Shown here: in pieces, positions 8,840-18,008 of the stretch
How the letters are laid out: each line of letters starts with the position of its first letter
How positions within the stretch are numbered: the stretch's first letter is position 1
Notes under the pieces: generated by a model
Seen by the model: the letters and a program-made list of their open reading frames with translations, nothing else
Databases searched by the model: none
What the model was told of the DNA's origin: nothing
Assembly (NCBI RefSeq): GCF_000154785.2
Contig: NC_015730.1
Span: forward strand, 4,053,501 to 4,117,500
Length of the DNA stretch: 64,000 nucleotides
Source: Roseobacter litoralis Och 149
GTDB taxonomy: Bacteria > Pseudomonadota > Alphaproteobacteria > Rhodobacterales > Rhodobacteraceae
Reading direction: 5' to 3'
Translations under genes and position numbers: made by a program

Positions 8840-10447
8840 ATGACTGATCAGACTTCGAGACGTAGCTTCCTGAAAATGGGCGCTGCCGGCGCATCAATGC
8901 TGCCGCTTTTGCGCGCGTTGCCTGCCTCGGCGCAGGGCAGTGACACGCTGGTTGTGGTGACCGGAGCCACGATCAACAGCCTTGATCTGCACCGTACCGG
9001 GACAAGCCGCGCCTCCTATCAGGTTGGCATCAATTGCTATGACCGTCTGCTGACATTCGGCACAAAGGAGGTGCCGGGTAATGGTTTGTCCTATGACTAC
9101 ACTGTGGTGGAGCCGGAACTGGCAGAAAGCTGGACCGAATCCGACGACGGCCTGACGCTGACCTTCAAGCTGAAATCCAACGCGACCTTCTGGGATGGCC
9201 GTAAAGTGACCGCGGCAGACGTGAAATGGTCTTTTGACCGAGCGGTGTCAGTGGGTGGCTTCCCGACAGTTCAGATGAAGGCAGGCGGGCTGGAGCGCCC
9301 CGAGCAGTTCGTGGCCGTGGATGACGAGACCTTTGTGATCAAGCTCGACCGTCCATCCAAACTGACCATCCCTGATTTGGCCGTGCCGGTGCCCTACATC
9401 ATCAACTCGGCCGAGGCTGTGGCCAATGCCACCGAAGACGATCCTTGGGCGCTGGAGTATCTGCACACGACACCGGCCGGGTCCGGGGCCTATAAGGTCG
9501 CGCGCTGGAATCCCGGCGAGCAGCTGGTTTATGAACGCAACGATGACTGGGTCGGCGGACCATTGCCCGCCACCAAGCGCGTTGTAATCCGCGAGGTGCC
9601 AAGCCCAGCCACACGGCGCGCCCTGATCGAGCGCGGTGACGTGCAGGTCGCCTTCAACATCCCCGACAAGGACGCAGCAGAGCTTGCCGACACGCTGGAT
9701 GTGTTCTCGACCCCGGTGGAAAACTGCATTCACTGCCTCTGCCCGAACTTCTCGTTCGAGCCGTTTCAGGACCCCGACGTGCGCAAGGCCATTGCCTATG
9801 CGGTGCCTTACGAGGACATCTTCCAAGCCGCAGCGTTCGGGCGAGGCTTGCCACTTTGGGGTGGCTCAGAAGAGATCACCGACATCGCTTGGCCGCGCAA
9901 GACGCAATATTTCACCGATCTGGACAAAGCCAAAGAGCACATGGCGAATTCCGCCTACGCGGACGGGTTCGACGTCCCGTTGTCGATCAGCCTCGATCTG
10001 GCATCGTGGATGGAACCGACCGCATTGCTCGTGCAAGAAGCGCTCGGCAAGATCGGGATCAACGTCACGATTGAGAAGATCCCCGGCGCCAATTGGCGCA
10101 CCGCCGTTCTGGTTGAAAAGCGCTTGCCGCTGCATCTGGAAAACTTTGGCGGCTGGCTGAACACGCCCGATTACTACTTCTTCTGGGCCTACAAGGACGG
10201 GCACTTGTTCAACTCGTCGAATTACCGCAACGAAGAGATCGAGGCGCTGGTCGACGCCACCCTCCATATGCCGATGGATGATCCGGAATATGCGCCGCAA
10301 ATCCAGCGTATGTTTGAGATCGCTCTGGATGAGCTGCCGCGCATCCCGCTGTACCAACCAGCGCTGAACGTTGCCACCAATGGGGCCGAAGGATACGAAT
10401 TCTGGTTCCACCGCCAGCTTGACGTCCGCGTTCTCAGCGCTGTCTAG
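8840..10447 (+). CDS. ABC substrate-binding protein, peptide/nickel family 5, Tat-exported
   Basis: This 535-residue family 5 solute-binding protein has a Tat-type signal (Arg7-Arg8 in SRRSFLKMGAAG) ending near ALPASAQG. The mature protein shows the usual family 5 layout, including LAESWTESDDGLTLTFKLK and TAADVKWSFDRA near residues 95-130. It should deliver a peptide-like or other polar nitrogen compound to the permeases encoded immediately downstream. It is the first gene of the rightward operon that ends with allophanate hydrolase and RidA, so a ureide or amide ligand is more likely than a peptide. That ligand assignment is inference. Confidence 0.9.
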   Translation: MTDQTSRRSFLKMGAAGASMLPLLRALPASAQGSDTLVVVTGATINSLDLHRTGTSRASYQVGINCYDRLLTFGTKEVPGNGLSYDYTVVEPELAESWTESDDGLTLTFKLKSNATFWDGRKVTAADVKWSFDRAVSVGGFPTVQMKAGGLERPEQFVAVDDETFVIKLDRPSKLTIPDLAVPVPYIINSAEAVANATEDDPWALEYLHTTPAGSGAYKVARWNPGEQLVYERNDDWVGGPLPATKRVVIREVPSPATRRALIERGDVQVAFNIPDKDAAELADTLDVFSTPVENCIHCLCPNFSFEPFQDPDVRKAIAYAVPYEDIFQAAAFGRGLPLWGGSEEITDIAWPRKTQYFTDLDKAKEHMANSAYADGFDVPLSISLDLASWMEPTALLVQEALGKIGINVTIEKIPGANWRTAVLVEKRLPLHLENFGGWLNTPDYYFFWAYKDGHLFNSSNYRNEEIEALVDATLHMPMDDPEYAPQIQRMFEIALDELPRIPLYQPALNVATNGAEGYEFWFHRQLDVRVLSAV

Positions 10448-10449
10448 GC

Positions 10450-11484
10450 ATGTTGGCCTCCTCCCCCCGGCTGCGCGCAATCTTGTTGCGCGTGGCGCAG
10501 GCCATTCCGGTGGTCATCGGTGTCGTGGTGATCAGCTTCCTGTTGACCCGGGCGCTGCCCGGGGACCCTGCGGTCTATTTCGCAGGGGTCGCGGCCGATG
10601 AGGCTTCGATCGAGGAAACGCGCGTGGCAATGGGCCTTGATAAACCCTTGCCCGTTCAGTTTCTCCACTACGTCGGAGATTTGTTGCGGGGCGATCTGGG
10701 GCAATCGTTGTCCAGCGGGCGGGCCGTCGCGACTGATCTGGCGAACCGCTTGCCCGCCTCGTTGGAGCTGACTTTGACAGCCTTGATCCTCGCCGTGGTC
10801 ATCGCCGTTCCGCTTGGCGTTTTGGCCGCGACCCGGCCCGGCACCTGGGTGGATCACCTCTGCCGTGTGCTCGTTACGGCAGGTGTGTCGCTTCCAACGT
10901 TCTTTACCGGCATCCTGCTGATTTATATATTTTATTATCTACTTGGCATTGCCCCCTCACCATTGGGACGGCTGGATTTTATCTACCTTTCCCCCGATCA
11001 TGTTACAGGTTTCTACCTGATCGATGCCGCCCTAATGGGCGATTGGGAGACGTGGCGCGGCGCGGCCAAGCAATTGGTGCTGCCCGCCGCGACTTTGGCG
11101 TTGTTCACGCTGGCACCCATCGCCCGCATGACCCGCGCCGCGATGCTGACCGCGCTGTCATCGGATTTCATTCGTACCGCCAAGGCGGCAGGGCTGTCCA
11201 ACCGCGCGGTGCTCTACCGCTACGCCTTTCGCAACGCGCTTTTGCCGGTGGTCACGACGCTTGGCATGGTCTTTTCCTTCGCGCTGGGGGCCAATGTGCT
11301 GGTGGAAAAGGTCTTCGCCTGGCCCGGCATCGGATCCTATGCGGTCGAGGCGCTGGTGGTCTCCGACTATGCCGCCGTGCAGGGCTTTGTGCTGGCCATG
11401 GCGCTGCTGTTCGTGGTGTTGAACCTCGTGATCGACCTGCTTTACACTGCGATCGACCCTCGCATCGGGTTTGACGCGCAATGA
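10450..11484 (+). CDS. ABC permease, DppB-type
   Basis: A 344-residue inner-membrane permease of the DppB/OppB class. The N-terminus has the first membrane span, then a region containing ITRALPGDP-like TRALPGDPAVYF. The cytosolic EAA-type loop is visible near ALSSDFIRTAKAAGLSNRAV. It starts two bases after the binding-protein stop and overlaps the following DppC-type gene by four bases (ATGA). It forms one half of the translocation channel of the rightward importer. Confidence 0.92.
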   Translation: MLASSPRLRAILLRVAQAIPVVIGVVVISFLLTRALPGDPAVYFAGVAADEASIEETRVAMGLDKPLPVQFLHYVGDLLRGDLGQSLSSGRAVATDLANRLPASLELTLTALILAVVIAVPLGVLAATRPGTWVDHLCRVLVTAGVSLPTFFTGILLIYIFYYLLGIAPSPLGRLDFIYLSPDHVTGFYLIDAALMGDWETWRGAAKQLVLPAATLALFTLAPIARMTRAAMLTALSSDFIRTAKAAGLSNRAVLYRYAFRNALLPVVTTLGMVFSFALGANVLVEKVFAWPGIGSYAVEALVVSDYAAVQGFVLAMALLFVVLNLVIDLLYTAIDPRIGFDAQ

Positions 11485-12359
11485 GCGATTTCACCCCCAC
11501 CGACCTGCCGCGCAAGCAAAGCACACTGGATCATGTGGTCTACGTTTTGCGCGCTAACCCGGTCACACTGATCGCTTTTGGCATGTTCGCCTTCCTCATC
11601 CTGTCGGCGATCATCGGCCCCGCATTGGTGCCATATGACCCGCTGGCCACAAATGCCAGCAACGCCTTGCAACCGCCATCATCCGCGCATTGGTTTGGCA
11701 CAGACCAGGTTGGGCGCGACGTGTTCAGCCGGGTCATCGTGGCGACGCGGCTGGATCTGACAATCTCTGTGGCTGCCGTTGCGATCTCCTTTGTGGTGGG
11801 ATCTGTCATGGGCTGCATCGCGGGCTATTGGGGCGGCTGGCCCGATATCATCCTCAACCGCTTTCTCGACACGATCATGGCCTTCCCGCTGTTCGTGCTG
11901 GCCATGGGCATTGTGGCCGCCTTGGGCAACACGGTCGAAAACATCATCTACGCGACGGCCATCATCAACATGCCCTTCTATGCGCGCCTCGTACGCGCTG
12001 AGGTCAACATTCGCCGCGACGCGGGCTTTGTACGCGCGGCCAAGCTGGCGGGCAGTTCCGACATCCGGGTGCTGGCCACGCAAATTTTTCCCAACGCGCT
12101 GCCGCCCATGATGGTGCAGGTGTCGCTCAACCTCGGCTGGGCGATCCTGAATGCCGCGGGCCTGTCTTTCATCGGTCTCGGCGTCAGCCCGCCCACGCCG
12201 GAATGGGGTATCATGGTGGCCGAAGGTGCGAACTTCATCGTCTCTGGTGAGTGGTGGTTGGCGGTTTTCCCGGGCCTTTGGCTCATGTTCGCGGTCTTCA
12301 CCTTCAACCTGTTGGGCGACGGGCTGCGCGACATTGTCGACCCGCGCAAAAGGACGTGA
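11481..12359 (+). CDS. ABC permease, DppC-type
   Basis: A 292-residue permease of the DppC/OppC class. The cytosolic N-terminus is followed by a membrane span (LIAFGMFAFLILSAIIGPAL), then the family motif HWFGTDQVGRDVFSRVI. The EAA loop appears as DAGFVRAAKLAGSSDIRV. It overlaps the DppB-type gene upstream by four bases and is followed five bases later by the fused ATPase gene. It is the second half of the rightward importer's channel. Confidence 0.92.
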   Translation: MSDFTPTDLPRKQSTLDHVVYVLRANPVTLIAFGMFAFLILSAIIGPALVPYDPLATNASNALQPPSSAHWFGTDQVGRDVFSRVIVATRLDLTISVAAVAISFVVGSVMGCIAGYWGGWPDIILNRFLDTIMAFPLFVLAMGIVAALGNTVENIIYATAIINMPFYARLVRAEVNIRRDAGFVRAAKLAGSSDIRVLATQIFPNALPPMMVQVSLNLGWAILNAAGLSFIGLGVSPPTPEWGIMVAEGANFIVSGEWWLAVFPGLWLMFAVFTFNLLGDGLRDIVDPRKRT

Positions 12360-12363
12360 CTGG

Positions 12364-14052
12364 ATGCTGAGTGTCAAAGACCTGAGCGTCATTTTCCATA
12401 CAAGACGCGGTGCCGTTGACGCGGTGCGTGGCGTAAGTTTTGACGTGGCCAAGGGCGAGATTCTGGGCATTGTCGGCGAAAGCGGGTCGGGCAAATCGGT
12501 CACGTCCTACGCGCTGATGCGCATTCTGGATGCGGGTGGCACGATCAAAGCGGGGGAGGCCACATACTCCGGTATCGACCTGCGGCGTGCGCGCGAACAC
12601 GACATGCGCGACATCCGGGGCCGCGAAATCTCGATGATCTTCCAAAATCCGCGTGCGGCGTTGAACCCTATCCGAAAAGTGGGTCATCAGATCGAGGACG
12701 TGCTGCGCCAACATGCCCGCGCCACCCGCTATGATGCGCGCGACAAGGCGATTGCCGCCATGGAGGCGGTCAAGATCAACGACGCCGCCGCGCGTTATGA
12801 AGCCTATCCTTTCGAGCTGTCAGGCGGGATGTGCCAACGCATCGTTTGCGCCATTGCGCTTGCCTGCAAGCCGCGCCTGCTGATCGCGGACGAGCCAACG
12901 ACGGGCCTTGATATCACAACCCAAAAGGCGGTGATGGATCTTGTGCGTGACCTGATCCGCGAACGCGACATGAGCAGCATCCTGATCACCCATGATCTGG
13001 GTCTTGCCGCGCAATATTGCGACCGGCTGATCGTGATGAAAGACGGGCAGATCATCGAACAGGGCGATCCCGAGCAGATTTTCAGCCAGCCCCAGCACCC
13101 CTATAGCCGAAAGCTGGTCGATGCGACCCCGCGCGCCGGTGCCTCCGTGCGGGACCTGCTGCCCGCCGAGGCCCGCGCGCCAGAGCCGCGCATTGTGATC
13201 TCCGACCAGCCGTTGGTTGAGGTTCGCGATCTGGTCAAAACCTATGCGGGCAAGTCCGGGCCTGTGCATGCGGTCAAAGGGATTTCTTTCACAGTGAACA
13301 AGAGCCAATGCGTTGGGCTTGTGGGCGAAAGCGGTTGTGGCAAGTCCACAACCTCCGAGATGCTGGTGCGGCTGATGGACGCCACGTCTGGCCAGATCAT
13401 CTTTGACGGCAATGATATCGCCCAAACGCCCGCACGCGGCTTTGCCAAAGACCCAAGGCGCGCCGAAATCCAGATGGTATTTCAGGACGCCACAGATAGC
13501 CTGAATCCGCGACATAGCGCGCGCCAGGCGATTGCCGAGCCGTTGCAGCGTTTGGGCAAGATGCGCGGTGCTGCACTGAGCGTGCGGATCGAAGAGTTGG
13601 CAGGTCTGGTCGGCCTGCCGCTATCGCTGCTGGATCGCTTTCCGCATCAGCTGTCGGGGGGCCAGAAGGCGCGGGTGGGAATCGCGCGTGCTGTGGCGTT
13701 GGACCCGAAGTTTTTGATCCTTGATGAACCCACTGCCGCTCTTGATGTCTCGATCCAAGCGGTTGTATTGAACTTGCTGGTCGATCTGCGCGCCAAGCTC
13801 GGTCTCAGCTACCTGTTTGTCAGCCACGACCTGCATGTGGTGAGGCTGCTCTGCGATCATGTCATTGTCATGAAAGACGGAGAAATCGTTGAAGAAGGTC
13901 CCGCTGCGCAGGTCATGTCACAGCCACAGAGCCCCTACACCAAATCCCTTATTGCCGCCGCGCCCAAACCGCCGAAACGCGCTGCAACCATAGACCAATT
14001 GGAGACATCCGATGCTCAGCACTCTGCCCTTCACGATCAACGCGCTTCGTGA
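12364..14052 (+). CDS. Fused DppD-DppF type ABC ATPase
   Basis: This 562-residue protein holds two complete ABC ATPase domains of the dipeptide/nickel importer type in one chain. Domain 1 has Walker A GESGSGKS (38-45), signature ELSGGMCQR and Walker B LLIADEPTTGLD. Domain 2 has GESGCGKST, QLSGGQKAR and LILDEPTAALD. Both look catalytically intact, unlike the BMP ATPase. I place the start at the ATG at 12364, since a longer reading frame runs back through the permease gene. Its 3' end overlaps the allophanate hydrolase gene by 41 bases, an unusually long overlap that ties transport to catabolism. Confidence 0.92.
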   Translation: MLSVKDLSVIFHTRRGAVDAVRGVSFDVAKGEILGIVGESGSGKSVTSYALMRILDAGGTIKAGEATYSGIDLRRAREHDMRDIRGREISMIFQNPRAALNPIRKVGHQIEDVLRQHARATRYDARDKAIAAMEAVKINDAAARYEAYPFELSGGMCQRIVCAIALACKPRLLIADEPTTGLDITTQKAVMDLVRDLIRERDMSSILITHDLGLAAQYCDRLIVMKDGQIIEQGDPEQIFSQPQHPYSRKLVDATPRAGASVRDLLPAEARAPEPRIVISDQPLVEVRDLVKTYAGKSGPVHAVKGISFTVNKSQCVGLVGESGCGKSTTSEMLVRLMDATSGQIIFDGNDIAQTPARGFAKDPRRAEIQMVFQDATDSLNPRHSARQAIAEPLQRLGKMRGAALSVRIEELAGLVGLPLSLLDRFPHQLSGGQKARVGIARAVALDPKFLILDEPTAALDVSIQAVVLNLLVDLRAKLGLSYLFVSHDLHVVRLLCDHVIVMKDGEIVEEGPAAQVMSQPQSPYTKSLIAAAPKPPKRAATIDQLETSDAQHSALHDQRAS

Positions 14053-15817
14053 GGCCTACGCCTCGGGCACGCGCCCGGCGGATGTCATCGACGAGATATT
14101 CAGCCGGCTAGACGCCGTGGGCGACCCAGGCATCTTTATCCATCTTCGTGATCGCGACGACCTTGTGGCTGAGGCAAATGCGCTTGGTCCATATGACCCG
14201 TTGGTGCCACTTTGGGGCATTCCCTTTGCTGCCAAAGACAATATCGACGTCGCCGGAATTGAGACGACTGCCGGCTGCCCCGCCTATGCCTACACGCCCG
14301 ATCAGGATGCCTTTGTGATAGCGAAGCTCCGTGCGGCGGGGGCCTTGATGATCGGCAAAACCAACCTTGATCAGTTCGCGACCGGCCTTGTCGGTGTCCG
14401 CACGCCCTATGGTGCGCCGCTGAATGCGGTCGATCCGGAGATCGTTCCGGGTGGATCATCCGGCGGCTCTGGCGTGATCGTGGGGCACGGTATCGTGTCG
14501 TTTTCGCTGGGCACTGACACGGCGGGCTCTGGCCGGGTGCCTGCCGCCTTGAACAATATTGTCGGGCTGAAACCGACTTTGGGTGCGTTGTCAGCAAGCG
14601 GGGTTGTGCCCGCCTGCCGCACGCTGGACACGGTGTCGATCTTTGCGATGACGGTGGACGACGCTTACGCGGCCTTCGCCGTGGCGCGCGGTTTCGACGG
14701 AAAAGACGCCTATTCCAAACCGCTTGTCCATGAGGACTTGACCGAACCGCCGCAGCCTTTGCGGGTTGGCATCCCGGATGCAGGCTCTATCGAGTTCTTT
14801 GGCGACACGGTTCAGCAGGCCGCGTTCGAGCGGGACGTGGCCGCGCTGAAGGCTCGCGGCGCCGTATGCGAAGAAATCGATTTCGAGCCGCTCTACGCCA
14901 TTGCGCGGATGCTTTACGAAGGGGCCTGGGTCGCCGAGCGCTATACCGTGATCGCCGACCTGCTGGCGAGCGACCCCGACGCGGTGCATCCAGTGACCCG
15001 CCAGATCATCACCCATGCAGAAAGCATGTCTGCTGCTGACGCGTTCACCGGCATCTACCGCTTGGCCGAACTGAAACGTGCTGCAGAACCAGTGCTGGAC
15101 AAGCTTGATCTGCTATGCGTACCGACGGTGCCGACCTTCTTTTCCGTCGCCGACCTAGAGGCCGACCCGGTCACGCCCAATTCCAACAATGGCACCTATA
15201 CGAATTTCGTGAACCTTTTGGATATGTGTGGCCTTGCTGTGCCAACGGCTCCGCGCAGCGATGGAAGACCGGGCAGTGTCACTTTGCTGGCGGCCGCAGG
15301 TCAGGATGCGCTGGTCGCCAGTGTCGCACGCGGGTTTGAACACGACTGCCCGCGCAACATGGGGGCGACCGGCCACGCCGTTCCCACGCCTGCGCCTTTG
15401 CCTCCCGCCACGCCGGATACGATCGAGATCGCCGTGTGCGGCGCGCATATGACCGGACTGCCGCTGAACTGGCAACTGACCGATTTGGGGGGGCGCTTGC
15501 TGCGCTCAGCCAGGACAACGCCCAATTATAAGTTCTACGCCCTTGCCGGCGGACCACTGGCGCGCCCCGGATTGATTAAGGCCGCGGGATTACATGCGGG
15601 ATCAATCGCGCTCGAAGTATGGAGCCTGCCAGCGACAGCTTTTGGGGCGTTCATGGCGGGCATCCCCGCGCCGCTAGGCATCGGCACCATTGATCTGGCT
15701 GACGGAACATCGGTGAAAGGTTTCTTGTGCGAAACAGCGGGATTGGACGGTGCCTTGGACATCACAAGTCTGGGCGACTGGCGTGTGTTTATTGAACAGC
15801 AAAGCGAACTGGCATGA
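14012..15817 (+). CDS. atzF: Allophanate hydrolase
   Basis: A 601-residue amidase-signature enzyme. The Ser-Ser-Lys triad is visible as Lys75 (PFAAKDN), Ser149 (PGGSSGGSG) and Ser173 (GTDTAGSGR), spaced as in AtzF. A C-terminal domain (about residues 460-601) matches the allophanate hydrolase extension. The enzyme hydrolyses allophanate to ammonia and carbon dioxide and completes the urea-amidolyase, biuret and cyanuric-acid pathways. No urea carboxylase or AtzE is in the window, so allophanate would have to come from biuret or a related ureide, for example through an isochorismatase-type hydrolase. It overlaps the ATPase gene by 41 bases and the RidA gene by 4. Confidence 0.93.
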   Translation: MLSTLPFTINALREAYASGTRPADVIDEIFSRLDAVGDPGIFIHLRDRDDLVAEANALGPYDPLVPLWGIPFAAKDNIDVAGIETTAGCPAYAYTPDQDAFVIAKLRAAGALMIGKTNLDQFATGLVGVRTPYGAPLNAVDPEIVPGGSSGGSGVIVGHGIVSFSLGTDTAGSGRVPAALNNIVGLKPTLGALSASGVVPACRTLDTVSIFAMTVDDAYAAFAVARGFDGKDAYSKPLVHEDLTEPPQPLRVGIPDAGSIEFFGDTVQQAAFERDVAALKARGAVCEEIDFEPLYAIARMLYEGAWVAERYTVIADLLASDPDAVHPVTRQIITHAESMSAADAFTGIYRLAELKRAAEPVLDKLDLLCVPTVPTFFSVADLEADPVTPNSNNGTYTNFVNLLDMCGLAVPTAPRSDGRPGSVTLLAAAGQDALVASVARGFEHDCPRNMGATGHAVPTPAPLPPATPDTIEIAVCGAHMTGLPLNWQLTDLGGRLLRSARTTPNYKFYALAGGPLARPGLIKAAGLHAGSIALEVWSLPATAFGAFMAGIPAPLGIGTIDLADGTSVKGFLCETAGLDGALDITSLGDWRVFIEQQSELA

Positions 15818-16287
15818 CCTCGCGCGCGGAAGAGCGCCTCGCCAAGTTGGGTCTTGAATTGCCCCCGGATTGGACCCCGCGCGGGCAGTTCCTGCCATTT
15901 CGCCGCGACGGGGCCATCGTCTATCTATCGGGCCAGATCTGTGAATGGGATGGCGCTGTCACCCATACCGGACCTGCGCAAGATACGCCCGAGGGCATCA
16001 AGACAGCACGCAAGGCCGCGCAAATTTGCGCCCTGAACCTACTATATCGGCTGCGCGAGGCCTGTGACGGTGATCTGGACCGTGTCGATGCGGTCCTGCG
16101 CCTTGGCGGCTTCGTCAACTGCACCTCTGGCTTTGGCCAAAGCCCGGCTGTCATCAATGGCGCAACCGAGCTTTTCATCGCCCTGTTCGGCGAGGACGGC
16201 TGGCATGCCCGTACCGCCGTCGGCGTGTCCGGCTTGCCCGGCAATGCCATGGTCGAGGTCGATGCAATCGTCAGGTTAACGCGGTAA
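15814..16287 (+). CDS. RidA family protein
   Basis: A 157-residue protein of the RidA/YjgF/UK114 fold, in the longer subgroup with an N-terminal RLAKLGLELPPDW segment. RidA proteins hydrolyse reactive enamines or imines; RutC does this in pyrimidine breakdown next to the isochorismatase-fold RutB. Here it overlaps allophanate hydrolase by four bases, and isochorismatase homologues lie in the partner operon, so a detoxifying step in ureide catabolism is plausible. The stop overlaps the 3' end of the convergent amidase gene by 12 bases. Confidence 0.87.
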   Translation: MTSRAEERLAKLGLELPPDWTPRGQFLPFRRDGAIVYLSGQICEWDGAVTHTGPAQDTPEGIKTARKAAQICALNLLYRLREACDGDLDRVDAVLRLGGFVNCTSGFGQSPAVINGATELFIALFGEDGWHARTAVGVSGLPGNAMVEVDAIVRLTR

Positions 16288-17466
16288 ACGGGGCGCTGAA
16301 AGTCTGGGCGCGTGGTGTTCCAGGCGGGCCGCCATCTCTAGTAAAAAGAGGTCCTGACCGGGATGCGCGGCCAGCATCACTGAACGGGGCCGCAACAGCG
16401 TGTCGATGCCCCAGGGCAGGCACACCAGCGGCCCGCCGAACACCGTCCACGGTGTCAGCCAGTCCTGAAAACCGGTGGTTCCGTCGATCAGCGGTGCGCC
16501 ATCGGGGACGGGTAAAGTCAGGATCAGGTCAGTGCCCCGCATCGCATCCCAGAACGCAGTGCGCGCGCCGGTCAAGAGGGTTCGCGCCTCGGAAAGGGTG
16601 GTCTTATCCAGATCGCGGCCAGCCTCCATTCCCGCTCGAAAATTTGGTTTGAGCATCTGGGCTTTGTCGTCCAACAAGGCGTGATGCGCTGCGAATGCTT
16701 CGGCGCACATCACGCAACGGTGGGCGCTGACCACGCTCCCCACATCAGCGGGAAGGACAATTTCCGTTACGCCCGACAGTGTACCAAGCGCGCCTCGCGC
16801 GTCGTCCAAGGCTTGCAACCAATCGGGCGAAACCTCGGCTTTCGTATCCCAAAGCCCGCATGCGACCCTCGGGGCGTTGAGCGCTCCCATTGTGGCGGCC
16901 GGGGCGAGCACACGGGCCGCGCGCTGCCCCAAGCTGACGTCGCGCGCAATGATGCCTACCGTATCAAAGCTGCGCGCCAAGGGTGTCACTCCACCCATCG
17001 GAAACAGCCCTGCACTTGGCTTAAATCCCACCGCCCCACAATAGGCAGCGGGGCGAATCAAAGACCCGGCGGTCTGCGTTCCAAGCGCAATGTCTACAAC
17101 CCCAGCTCCAACCGCAGCGCCCGACCCGCTGCTGGAGCCACCGGGCGAGCGTGACAGATCATGTGGGTTGTGACACGGTGTGGGGTCAGTAAACGCAAAT
17201 TCCGTTGTGGTGGTCTTTCCGACAATCTGTGCGCCCGCCGCGCGCAGCCGCTCAACAACCACCGCGTCATGTTCTGCAGGCATTGCATCTGCGCAGACCG
17301 CACTTCCGTTTCTTGTCGGCAGCCCCGCGACGTCGATGATGTCTTTAACCCCCACAGTCAGACCAGCTAACGGGCCGGGCCTGATGGAGGGCTTGGTGAC
17401 GGGCACGTCGGAGAGTTCCACGAAGGCTTGTATATATGGCTCCCAAGCGTAAAGCGCGCTTGTCAT
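16276..17466 (-). CDS. Amidase (amidase-signature family)
   Basis: A 396-residue amidase-signature enzyme with Lys41 (GVKDIID), Ser111 (PGGSSSGSG) and Ser135 (GTQTAGSLIRP) at the spacing of the Ser-cisSer-Lys triad. It follows the nitrile hydratase-like genes with a four-base overlap. A nitrile hydratase followed by an amidase is the standard two-step route from a nitrile through its amide to a carboxylate and ammonia. It is shorter than the roughly 450-500 residues of many amidases. The substrate is set by context only. Confidence 0.88.
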   Translation of the reverse strand: MTSALYAWEPYIQAFVELSDVPVTKPSIRPGPLAGLTVGVKDIIDVAGLPTRNGSAVCADAMPAEHDAVVVERLRAAGAQIVGKTTTTEFAFTDPTPCHNPHDLSRSPGGSSSGSGAAVGAGVVDIALGTQTAGSLIRPAAYCGAVGFKPSAGLFPMGGVTPLARSFDTVGIIARDVSLGQRAARVLAPAATMGALNAPRVACGLWDTKAEVSPDWLQALDDARGALGTLSGVTEIVLPADVGSVVSAHRCVMCAEAFAAHHALLDDKAQMLKPNFRAGMEAGRDLDKTTLSEARTLLTGARTAFWDAMRGTDLILTLPVPDGAPLIDGTTGFQDWLTPWTVFGGPLVCLPWGIDTLLRPRSVMLAAHPGQDLFLLEMAARLEHHAPRLSAPRLPR

Positions 17467-18008
17467 TCGACCTCTCGCGCCACGCCGATCAAATGGTCCC
17501 GCGATATCATGGCCTCGAGTTGCGTAAGGTCGAACCTTTCCACACCAGCAGGGGCGGCGGGCAAGACCAGATACCGCATGTCTGCATTGCTGTCATGAAC
17601 ATCCAGTTGAACCTCCATCGGCAAGTCCAGCCCAAACTCTTTCAGCACCTGCCGGGGTTCGCGGACCGACCTGGCCCGGTACGCTTTGGAGATGTACCAC
17701 GATGGTGGTTGCCCCAGAATAGAACGCGGATAGCAGGAACATAAGGTGCACGTGATCAAGTTGTGCAGGGACGGTGTGTTTTCGACCACGATGATGCTGG
17801 CCTCGGTGACCGGAATGCCCAATTCCTGCACCGCAGCGCGTCCATCATCCAGCAAACGCCGCTTGTATGCGGGATTAAGATAGGTGCCACAATAGCCCAC
17901 AATTTCACCAGCCTTGCGACGGATGTAATGAGGAATGCGCACATGCCCAGCCTTTCCAAGCGCCAGTACCTGAACACGATCGCCTGCGCGAAACCGTGTC
18001 ATTCGCAT
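17463..18008 (-). CDS. Nitrile hydratase chimera: beta C-terminal domain fused to alpha subunit
   Basis: This 181-residue protein combines two parts. Residues about 4-45 (RFRAGDRVQV, GHVRIPHYIRRKAG) match the SH3-like C-terminal domain of nitrile hydratase beta. From about residue 46 (NPAYKRRLLDDG) it is nitrile hydratase alpha, with the metal-binding claw CTLCSC at 87-92, the cobalt type. The alpha N-terminal helices, normally some 50-60 residues, are missing, and the beta domain looks shortened. The beta N-terminal half is a separate gene just upstream, overlapping by 10 bases. This three-part logic resembles thiocyanate hydrolase or toyocamycin nitrile hydratase, with two parts fused. It could be a working compact enzyme or the product of an in-frame deletion. 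Confidence 0.85.
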   Translation of the reverse strand: MRMTRFRAGDRVQVLALGKAGHVRIPHYIRRKAGEIVGYCGTYLNPAYKRRLLDDGRAAVQELGIPVTEASIIVVENTPSLHNLITCTLCSCYPRSILGQPPSWYISKAYRARSVREPRQVLKEFGLDLPMEVQLDVHDSNADMRYLVLPAAPAGVERFDLTQLEAMISRDHLIGVAREVE

